Below, piece by piece: positions 1 to 4,536 of a stretch of 7,138 nucleotides of DNA. Source of the DNA: Candidatus Uhrbacteria bacterium RIFCSPLOWO2_02_FULL_48_12. GTDB lineage: Bacteria > Patescibacteriota > Patescibacteriia > GWA2-46-9. The position numbers and the translations under genes are program-made. Position 1 is the stretch's first letter; the number at the start of each line of letters is the position of its first letter. The notes beneath the pieces are model-generated. The model was not told the DNA's origin, searched no databases, and saw only the letters and a list, made by a program, of their open reading frames with translations. The DNA is taken from contig MGEP01000028.1 in NCBI GenBank assembly GCA_001791425.1, positions 2,716 through 9,853 of the forward strand. The letters run 5' to 3'.

Positions 1-1536
1 CACCTTAATACCAGCTTCAGAAAGATAATCCGTCAAATCTTCGGCTAGACGCTTAGTTAGAGTCGTTACCAAAGTACGTTCGCCTCTCTCTACTCTTGTT
101 TTAATTTCTTGCATTAAATCATCAAGCTGTCCTTCCGTTGGGCGCACGAATACTTCTGGATCAAGAATGCCGGTCGGGCGAATTAACTGTTGAGCCACCC
201 GCGCACCAGTCCCGCCGCTTGGCGGGACGGTGCGGGGCTTCGCTGGCGCTCCGCTCGACTGCAAATCTTGGTAACCATGCCCTGCCTTAGATAATTTTAA
301 TTCATAATCATTTGGTGTCGCGGAAACATACAGCAACTGTTGTGTCTTGTCCGAAAATTCTTGAAAATTAAGGGGGCGATTGTCAAAAGCCGAGGGCAAA
401 CGCCAGCCGTAATCAACCAGCATTTGTTTTCTGGAATAATCACCGGCATACATACCCCGAAGCTGGGGAATGGCAATGTGGCTCTCGTCCAAAAAAGTCA
501 AATAGCCGCCAAGTTTTTGCTCCGTGACAGCATAGGTAAAATAATCCAGCAAAGTAAAGGGTGGCTCGCCCGGATGGCGGCGATCAAAATGACGCGAATA
601 ATTTTCAATGCCATTGCAGTAGCCGGTTGCGGCAATTAGTTCCAGGTCATAATTTGTTCTTTGCGCTAGGCGCTGCGCCTCTAATTCTTTGCCTTCGGCC
701 TTGAGGGCGGCCAGGCGCTTTTTCAGTTCCGCGCGAATGGCCTTGAGGGCGCCTTCTTCTTCGTAGAGAGGCGTTACAAAATGTTTGGCTGGGTAGATAT
801 CAATTTTAGCAAGCGGCTGGGCTTTAATTATTTCTTGACCTGCTTTTTTGTGCAAAACATTGGGCAGTAAAGTAATTTTCTCTAAAACATCTCCCAGCCA
901 CTCCACGCGGATAATGTCTTCGCCGGTCACCGGATGTATTTCCACGATATCGCCGCGTGCGCGAAAAGTGCCGCGGCCAAAATCAATATCATTGCGGTTG
1001 TATTGCCTAGTCACCAGTTCTTTCAAAAACTTTTGCCGCGAAATTTTTTGACCTTGGATGATGGAAAGTTTTTGCGCTTGATAATTTATGGGTGAACCCA
1101 GGCCGTAAATACAAGACACCGAAGCCACAATCAAAACATCAGCCCGTGTCAAAAGCGATTGCGTGGCGGCATGACGCAAACGGTCAATCTCATCATTCAC
1201 CATGGCTTCTTTGGCAATGTAGGTATCGGTTTGCGGTATGTAGGCCTCGGGCTGGTAGTAATCATAATAAGAAACAAAGTAATGAACGGCGCTGCTTGGA
1301 AAAAATTGCTTGAATTCGCTGTAGAGCTGGGCGGCCAGAGTTTTGTTAGGAGAAATAACCAAGGTAGGACGCTGCAGCTCCTCAACCACCTTGGCCATAG
1401 TAAAAGTTTTTCCTGAACCGGTAACACCGAGCAGGGTTTGATGGCGCTCGCCGGCTTTGAGCCACGTTGAAATCTGCCGAATTGCTTCGGGCTGATCGCT
1501 GGTTGGTTTAAATTTTGAAACAAGCTTAAATTTCAT
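1..1536 (-). CDS. uvrB: UvrB, excinuclease ABC subunit B (C-terminal part outside window)
   Basis: UvrB is the damage-verifying helicase-like subunit of the UvrABC nucleotide excision repair complex; it is loaded by UvrA and recruits UvrC. The frame is open from the ATG at 1536 to the window edge (512 codons), so the last helicase motifs and the UvrC-interacting UVR domain are not visible. Seen: N-terminus MKFKLVSKFKPTSDQPEAI, Walker A GVTGSGKT at residues 37-44, PNKTLAAQL at 63-71, the DNA-clamping beta-hairpin YYDYYQPEAY at 90-99, the DESH box at 350-353 followed by IPQLRGMYAGDYSRK, then RPTGILDP and TLVTTLTKRLAEDL. These match the family closely. Oddity: between YELKLS and the RPTG motif there are about 28 extra residues (about 418-445) relative to E. 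coli UvrB, encoded by a GC-rich palindromic element. No clear Shine-Dalgarno precedes the ATG; it starts a gene divergent from the small membrane gene at 1630. Confidence 0.97.
   Translation of the reverse strand, partial: MKFKLVSKFKPTSDQPEAIRQISTWLKAGERHQTLLGVTGSGKTFTMAKVVEELQRPTLVISPNKTLAAQLYSEFKQFFPSSAVHYFVSYYDYYQPEAYIPQTDTYIAKEAMVNDEIDRLRHAATQSLLTRADVLIVASVSCIYGLGSPINYQAQKLSIIQGQKISRQKFLKELVTRQYNRNDIDFGRGTFRARGDIVEIHPVTGEDIIRVEWLGDVLEKITLLPNVLHKKAGQEIIKAQPLAKIDIYPAKHFVTPLYEEEGALKAIRAELKKRLAALKAEGKELEAQRLAQRTNYDLELIAATGYCNGIENYSRHFDRRHPGEPPFTLLDYFTYAVTEQKLGGYLTFLDESHIAIPQLRGMYAGDYSRKQMLVDYGWRLPSAFDNRPLNFQEFSDKTQQLLYVSATPNDYELKLSKAGHGYQDLQSSGAPAKPRTVPPSGGTGARVAQQLIRPTGILDPEVFVRPTEGQLDDLMQEIKTRVERGERTLVTTLTKRLAEDLTDYLSEAGIKV
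202..285. repeat. Palindromic GC-rich element inserted in frame in uvrB
   Basis: This stretch corresponds to the extra UvrB residues and has a base composition unlike the rest of the gene. Its core is an inverted repeat: GCACC-A-GTCCCGCC (203-216), loop GCTT (217-220), GGCGGGACGGTGC (221-233), a 13-bp stem interrupted only by one bulged A. Next to it lies a GC-rich flank at 234-258, which on the minus strand reads into the second half of the inserted peptide. The proposed insert is about 84 bp, a multiple of three, and keeps the frame; its exact ends are uncertain by a few codons. It resembles in principle the palindromic elements that invade Rickettsia coding genes, but no homology to those is claimed. 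The 7-mer GCGGGGC at 232-238 recurs in the 1928-2139 island. Confidence 0.75.
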
Positions 1537-1566
1537 AGTATTCTATAACAACCATCTGGGGGGGCA

Positions 1567-1594
1567 TTGCCTAAAAGAATATATAATATATAAT
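1567..1594 (+). promoter_or_regulatory. Candidate sigma70 promoter for the small membrane gene
   Basis: TTGCCT at 1567-1572 and a perfect TATAAT at 1589-1594 are separated by 16 bp. A second TATAAT overlaps at 1582-1587, within an alternating A/T stretch. The expected transcription start near 1601 gives a 5' leader of about 30 nt that has no Shine-Dalgarno before the ATG at 1630. The -35 match is only 4 of 6, so the AT-richness itself may be misleading. No equally good promoter could be resolved for uvrB on the opposite strand. Confidence 0.45.
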
Positions 1595-1629
1595 GTAAGC
1601 AATAACTTAACTTAAAAAATTATAATAAC

Positions 1630-1812
1630 ATGATAATACAACTGCAACAATTCATGACTAGACGGGACTGGGCTTATTTGACCTTTCTTCTGGTGGTGAC
1701 GACTATTTTATGGACGTGGGTCTGGCGCGAATACCAAAAGCCCATTGTTGATCCTTCATGGTACGCAAGCAGTGTCTCGGCCGCCGGACACGACGATGAC
1801 TTTGACTATTGA
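1630..1812 (+). CDS. Small single-pass membrane protein (60 aa)
   Basis: I do not recognise a family. The ATG at 1630 opens 60 codons ending in TGA at 1810-1812. The N-terminus carries a short amphipathic stretch and basic residues (MTRRDW, residues 9-14), then one hydrophobic segment rich in Trp and Leu at about residues 14-33. A Trp/Arg boundary (VWREYQKP) follows, then a short polar tail ending in acidic HDDDFDY. This predicts a single helix with the basic side in the cytoplasm. It sits alone between uvrB (divergent) and the tRNA-Gly island, behind a TATAAT-bearing promoter. An internal ATG at residue 9 is an alternative start. The segment QFMTRRDW resembles QFMTKRNW in the S component encoded at 3605-4342. 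Short length and lack of a Shine-Dalgarno limit confidence, but composition and topology fit a real gene. Confidence 0.55.
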   Translation: MIIQLQQFMTRRDWAYLTFLLVVTTILWTWVWREYQKPIVDPSWYASSVSAAGHDDDFDY

Positions 1813-1837
1813 TTTGCTGATTCTAACGTGATTTAAT
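1809..1837 (+). promoter_or_regulatory. Candidate promoter for the tRNA-Gly region
   Basis: TTGATT (1809-1814), a 17-bp spacer and TTTAAT (1832-1837) match the sigma70 hexamers at 4/6 and 5/6 positions. The predicted start near 1844 would place both tRNA-Gly sequences (1873 and 1952) on one transcript. The -35 overlaps the stop codon of the preceding small gene. Confidence 0.4.
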
Positions 1838-1872
1838 ATTGTTAATCAAAAAATTTAACGGCCAAAATGCAT

Positions 1873-1937
1873 GCGGGCGTCGTATAGTGGTTGTTATGTG
1901 ACCCTGCCAAGGTCGAGATAGCGACCTGCCCCGCACC
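1873..1937 (+). pseudogene. tRNA-Gly(GCC)-like sequence without a T arm
   Basis: The first 43 nt follow a normal tRNA-Gly: acceptor strand GCGGGCG (1873-1879), D arm GTAT...TTAT with GG in its loop (1882-1897; the T13/T22 mismatch is also found in E. coli tRNA-Gly), and anticodon stem-loop TGACC-CTGCCAA-GGTCG (1899-1915) with anticodon GCC at 1906-1908. After that only AGATAGCGACC (1916-1926) remains where variable loop, T stem and T loop should be. It is followed by TGCCCCGC (1927-1934), which can re-pair with the acceptor strand with one bulged C, then ACC. The simplest reading is a tRNA gene broken by the GCCCCGC-bearing repeat that begins here. A functional T-arm-less RNA is the less likely alternative. 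Confidence 0.6.
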
Positions 1938-2053
1938 TTTATGCTTTCAGAGCGGGTATAGTACAGCGGTAGTATATCTCCTTGCCAAGGAGAAGACACG
2001 GGTCCGACTCCCGTTACCCGCTCTGAGAGCGTAACATATTAAAAGGTGTGGGG
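1929..2053. repeat. Long two-step inverted repeat enclosing tRNA-Gly
   Basis: The outer arm CCCCGCACCTTT (1929-1940) pairs with AAAGGTGTGGGG (2042-2053): 12 pairs, one of them G-U. The inner arm 1941-1951 pairs with 2022-2032 over 11 pairs with two G-U wobbles. The inner arm continues directly into the 7-bp acceptor stem of the tRNA at 1952-2022, leaving a one-sided 9-nt bulge (2033-2041). The tRNA therefore sits at the tip of about 30 paired positions. This could be a precursor fold, a tRNA captured by a palindromic element, or a terminator-like structure; there is no T-run after it. Confidence 0.7.
1952..2022 (+). tRNA. trnG: tRNA-Gly (anticodon GCC)
   Basis: A full cloverleaf of 71 nt is present: acceptor GCGGGTA (1952-1958) with TACCCGC (2015-2021) and discriminator T2022; D arm GTAC/GTAT with GG in the loop; anticodon stem-loop TCTCC-TTGCCAA-GGAGA (1976-1992) with GCC at 1984-1986, reading GGC/GGU; T arm ACGGG-TCCGACT-CCCGT (1998-2014). 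CCA is not encoded, so a CCA-adding enzyme is needed. Oddity: the T loop starts TCC instead of the near-universal TTC, so position 55 (normally pseudouridine) is C. The acceptor helix is extended by flanking pairing, so RNase P would have to cut inside a duplex. It directly follows a T-arm-less sequence with the same anticodon. Confidence 0.93.
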
Positions 2054-2086
2054 TGAAATTTCTACCCCGTACTTCGAGCGAAGCGA

Positions 2087-2278
2087 GATAGTTGCGGGGC
2101 CGTCGCGCCCGAGCGAAATCAAAGTAAGCCCAGCCCCGCCGTCCTGCTCGCACCAGCAGATGACAATCAATGGCTCCACGCCGAAGTGTCTGGCGGCCTT
2201 TCTTATAGTCCAACCTTTGACGCCTATGTATCAGACTGCCCGGGACCGCACTTTTGCTTGATGGGGATTTTGAGTGAT
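2087..2278 (-). pseudogene. Decayed helix-turn-helix transposase-type protein (N-terminal part)
   Basis: Read on the minus strand from 2278, the frame gives ITQNPHQAKVRSRAV, then a TGA stop (2231-2233), then GVKGWTIRKAARHFGVEP and IVICWCEQDG. The pattern WTIRKAARHFGV...VI.WC is that of the N-terminal helix-turn-helix of transposase/integrase-like proteins (TIRKAARHFGV being the first helix and turn). The first codon is ATC where ATG would be expected. Near 2117 the resemblance moves to another frame (ARARRPRNYLASLE), in the place where such proteins usually carry a basic Ser/Arg/Pro linker. Lost start, internal stop and frameshift together indicate a dead fragment. It starts 4 bp after the cofE stop codon and ends in the repeat-rich zone beside tRNA-Gly, a typical landing site. 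The family assignment rests on motif recognition only. Confidence 0.5.
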
Positions 2279-2281
2279 TCT

Positions 2282-2992
2282 TTATCTTTCTGATCTCGGC
2301 AATTTGGAAAAAAGAGGACGGTACATATCTTCCTTTAAATCAATATGGAGCTCCGCCCGGTTTATCCTATCACAGAATTGCACCGGCGCTTCTTTGATAA
2401 TCGCGAGCGGGTGCCGCTCATTTCCTTCACCCATGACTAACACCGCGGCGGCGGCAAGGCCGTCGGCTATGTTGGTCCGAGAAAATTTGAACTTTCGGCC
2501 GAAAATATCCGGCCTACCGCGATAGTCCTTGATGCCGCAAAAGCCGGCATACCCTACGGCGACGCCGGTTACTCCAGCGCGAAGCGGCAGAGTGCGGCTG
2601 TCGGTAATTAAAACGCCGAGGTGATTTATCTGATATTTTTTTCGCAACGCATTGCGCAGATTGAGAGCCGCCCTGAAGCTGTCTTTGGGTAAGAGAATGA
2701 GTTTGCCATTGGCGTTTGACTCGTCAATGCCAGCGGATGCCATAACCGTCCCATCCTTTACTGTAAGCCAAACGTATTTGGTCGGTATGGCCAGTTCGCT
2801 TTCTTTGCGAATCAGCTTCTCCTTCATCTGAACATTTTCAACAACAGCCGTCCGTTTTTCTGCGAGAGCAACGATTTTGGAAGCAACGGCAATAACGGAT
2901 TTTTCAGAAAGCTTCTTGAAGTAATCTGTGATGAAACCGAACAAATCATCGCCCTCTTGAAAAATACGAGTTTTAATAGGCTGAATGATCAT
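2282..2992 (-). CDS. cofE: CofE-family gamma-glutamyl ligase
   Basis: The family attaches L-glutamate through its gamma-carboxyl to coenzyme F420-0 in a GTP- and metal-dependent reaction; related proteins act on other acceptors. The 236 aa match the usual length of stand-alone CofE. Visible motifs: EGDD (13-16), ASKIVALAE (37-45), AGIDESNA (87-94), GVLITDSR (126-133), GIKDYRGRPDIFGR (153-166) and IADGLAAAAVLVMGE (175-189), all aligning with archaeal CofE. The ATG at 2992 overlaps the upstream stop as ATGA, implying translational coupling with the reductase gene. No other F420 biosynthesis gene is visible, so F420 need not be the substrate. As I recall, the CofE-like protein CT611 of Chlamydia replaces FolC in folate glutamylation, and the operon context (transporter plus reductase) suits that role. 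Family call is firm; substrate is inference. Last gene of the operon; no hairpin terminator was seen after it. Confidence 0.9.
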   Translation of the reverse strand: MIIQPIKTRIFQEGDDLFGFITDYFKKLSEKSVIAVASKIVALAEKRTAVVENVQMKEKLIRKESELAIPTKYVWLTVKDGTVMASAGIDESNANGKLILLPKDSFRAALNLRNALRKKYQINHLGVLITDSRTLPLRAGVTGVAVGYAGFCGIKDYRGRPDIFGRKFKFSRTNIADGLAAAAVLVMGEGNERHPLAIIKEAPVQFCDRINRAELHIDLKEDMYRPLFSKLPRSER

Positions 2993-3633
2993 GGTCGCCA
3001 GCGATTAATCTGATAATGGAGTAAAAGCGTGCCCGCGCGGTTCAGTCGCTTTATGGATAATAAGGTTACTCGCGTCGTGCGAGTGCCGCCGACAAACATC
3101 TCCTTGCCTCGACCGAAAATGAGTGGCTCTAAGGTAACGAACATCTCGTCCAACAATTCGCTTTCCAGCATGAAACGGTATACGGCACCACCTCCAAGGA
3201 CGGCCACTGATTTGTATTTCGCGAGTAACGGGGTGAGAGCAACCTTAGCTGGGTTAAGGAATGTTACGCTTCCTCTGCGTACCATCGTTTTCGGACCATT
3301 TGAGAGCACAAATGTATTCCGCTTTCGCAATCGCCCGGCAACCGCCGCATAAGTATTGCGGCCGACAACAACGGCTTCCATACGCGCAAGTGAGTGTTGG
3401 AAAAATCGCCAATCTTCTTTGCTCGTCCATCGCGGGACAGTTTTCTCCGACAGCGAAATACGACCATCTATGCTGGCGGCGACAAAAGCAATGAAACGCG
3501 TTTTACCCAACGCACCAAGGGTTTCCAGTCCGCCCCGGGCGGACGCTCCGTCCACCAAATCCCCGTGGAAGCTATCCCGCAAAGCGTGGTAAAGTCGTGG
3601 AGCTTCACGTCGTCGAAGGCGTTGTGGACTCAT
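2989..3633 (-). CDS. RibD_C / dihydrofolate-reductase-like oxidoreductase
   Basis: This belongs to the RibD C-terminal/DHFR-fold reductase group, NADPH-dependent enzymes that reduce pterin- or pyrimidine-type substrates. With the ATG at 3633 the protein has 214 aa. Visible: FVAASIDGRIS (50-60) for the first strand and loop, WTSKEDWRFF (69-78), VVVGRNTY (88-95), cofactor-binding LGGGAVYRFML (146-156) and TLEPLIFGRG (167-176). It lacks the deaminase half of bifunctional RibD, so it is a stand-alone reductase. The first about 45 residues are an Arg-rich extension outside the domain. A TTG at 3675 would lengthen it by 14 residues, and later GTG/TTG codons could shorten it; no Shine-Dalgarno decides. 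It overlaps the ECF gene stop by 29 bp and the cofE start by 4 bp (ATGA). In this operon it may reduce an imported pterin, folate or flavin; which one cannot be told from sequence. Confidence 0.85.
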   Translation of the reverse strand: MSPQRLRRREAPRLYHALRDSFHGDLVDGASARGGLETLGALGKTRFIAFVAASIDGRISLSEKTVPRWTSKEDWRFFQHSLARMEAVVVGRNTYAAVAGRLRKRNTFVLSNGPKTMVRRGSVTFLNPAKVALTPLLAKYKSVAVLGGGAVYRFMLESELLDEMFVTLEPLIFGRGKEMFVGGTRTTRVTLLSIKRLNRAGTLLLHYQINRWRP

Positions 3634-4342
3634 GTTGTTCGCTGCGAAGAACCGGCGCAAGGTATTTCGGATCAATGTAGAAGCCGAGGTTCAAGAGATG
3701 TTTCTTCTCCAAGAAACCAAGGAGGTTATTGACGAGAATAAATGACCCGCCGATGCCGAGCGCAAACAGCAATCGTTCCACAATGACGACGGGAATAAGC
3801 GCGTTCCAAGCAGTCGCCGGGAGCGAAAAGGTCCAAATCCAGAGCGCCCCTCCAACCGCGTGGGCAGTGAATGTGGCTCCGAGAGAGCGGGCAAGCAAGA
3901 ACCTATCACGTAAAAAGTGCGCGGCGATGGGAATAAGCCAGAAAAGCGAAAAGTACCACACCGTCCGACCGATTGGATGCGTGATGAATGCCGCCATGGC
4001 CAAGAGCGGAACAATGAGGTTTAACCTTCCTTTCTTTGCGAAATAAAGCACGGCAAAGAGCATTGGGAAGAAGCGAATGATTGTTCCTGCGTCTTCAATC
4101 TGCGCCCCGCGGGCCAAAAAATTAAAGAACTGCATAAGGAAGACGGCTATCACACCCGGAATGCTTCCGATAAACGAGCCGGCAACTGGCGCAAACGCGT
4201 CATATACTGTAAACTTGGCCTTCGACCCCGCCAATTGTGTTACTGGAATCTGCAAAGCGACAAATCCAAGAATCACAAAAATCGCGATAAAGAGCCAATT
4301 TCTCTTTGTCATGAATTGATGAAAGTATCTCATAGTGATCAT
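3605..4342 (-). CDS. ECF-type transporter S component-like membrane protein
   Basis: A 245-aa protein with about six hydrophobic segments (roughly 16-35, 47-77, 88-104, 107-125, 128-148, 155-208 as a pair), basic loops and a polar C-terminal tail. The stretch YDAFAPVAGSFIGSIPGVIAVF (starting at residue 47) resembles the second helix region of vitamin-binding S components of energy-coupling-factor transporters. Those capture vitamins such as folate, thiamine, riboflavin or biotin and work with a shared EcfT/EcfA module, which is not encoded here. It is the first gene of a three-gene operon whose other members are a RibD_C/DHFR-like reductase and a CofE-like ligase, so the substrate is probably a reducible, glutamylatable cofactor. 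Three ATGs are possible (codons 1, 4 and 11); none has a clear Shine-Dalgarno, and the first is given. The ECF assignment is by topology and partial motif, so moderate. Confidence 0.65.
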   Translation of the reverse strand: MITMRYFHQFMTKRNWLFIAIFVILGFVALQIPVTQLAGSKAKFTVYDAFAPVAGSFIGSIPGVIAVFLMQFFNFLARGAQIEDAGTIIRFFPMLFAVLYFAKKGRLNLIVPLLAMAAFITHPIGRTVWYFSLFWLIPIAAHFLRDRFLLARSLGATFTAHAVGGALWIWTFSLPATAWNALIPVVIVERLLFALGIGGSFILVNNLLGFLEKKHLLNLGFYIDPKYLAPVLRSEQHESTTPSTT

Positions 4343-4370
4343 TATGTTAATTACAATATAGAGTGTCGCG

Positions 4371-4419
4371 CCAGATAAGGTACATTATCCAAACATAGCT
4401 GAACCATGTTTTTATCTGA
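4371..4419 (-). promoter_or_regulatory. Foldable 5' leader of the ECF operon
   Basis: In the minus-strand leader, TTATCTG at 4412-4418 (plus-strand reading) and CAGATAA at 4372-4378 form a 7-bp outer stem. They enclose an 8-bp hairpin, AAACATGG-TTCAG-CTATGTTT in the RNA sense (4391-4411, one G-U pair). The two helices abut on one side and are separated by 12 unpaired nt (GGATAATGTACC) on the other. It lies between the candidate promoter at 4461-4489 and the ATG at 4342. S-component genes are often riboswitch-controlled, but I recognise no known riboswitch class here. Confidence 0.35.
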
Positions 4420-4460
4420 ACGATTGATTGTGGAGCATGACATTAGATTTTATCAAAGCT

Positions 4461-4489
4461 ATTGTATCACAAAATTTTGAACATGAGAA
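4461..4489 (-). promoter_or_regulatory. Candidate extended -10 promoter of the ECF operon
   Basis: On the minus strand, TTCTCA (4484-4489) and TACAAT (4461-4466) are separated by 17 bp, and TG precedes the -10 by one base, as in extended -10 promoters. The predicted start near 4454 leaves a leader of about 110 nt. The -35 abuts the terminator of the ATP-grasp gene, which supports separate transcription of the operon. Confidence 0.5.
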
Positions 4490-4515
4490 AAGCCGAAGCA
4501 AAATGCTTCGGCTTT
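4489..4515 (-). terminator. Rho-independent terminator of the ATP-grasp gene
   Basis: A perfect 11-bp stem, AAAGCCGAAGC/GCTTCGGCTTT, closes a 5-nt loop. In the minus-strand sense the stem ends in TTTT followed by CTC, 22 nt after the TAG at 4537-4539. The U-tract is short but the position and strand fit termination of that gene. Confidence 0.8.
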
Positions 4516-4536
4516 ATGGAACTGTGTTACTCTCTC

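Noticed and set aside
340..639. Plus-strand open frames across 340-1416
   Set aside because: They are antisense to uvrB, whose protein motifs are unambiguous on the minus strand.
1947..2213. Open frame on the minus strand, 88 codons
   Set aside because: Its C-terminus (NGSRTRVFSLARRYTTAVLYPL region) is the antisense translation of tRNA-Gly, a well-known spurious pattern, and the rest is a shifted reading of the HTH remnant.
2046..2261. Plus-strand open frame, 71 codons
   Set aside because: Antisense to the decayed HTH fragment, no recognisable protein features, and composition explained by the GC-rich repeats.
2233..2281. Terminator after cofE
   Set aside because: No stable hairpin followed by a T-run was found on the minus strand; transcription may continue into the HTH remnant or stop in the tRNA-side inverted repeat.
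3634..3675. TTG start for the RibD_C-like gene
   Set aside because: It would deepen the overlap with the ECF gene to 71 bp, uses a weak start codon, and adds residues outside the domain; the ATG at 3633 is preferred.
3394..3732. Plus-strand frames opposite the reductase and ECF genes
   Set aside because: No domain signals; the minus-strand genes have clear motifs and operon-type overlaps.
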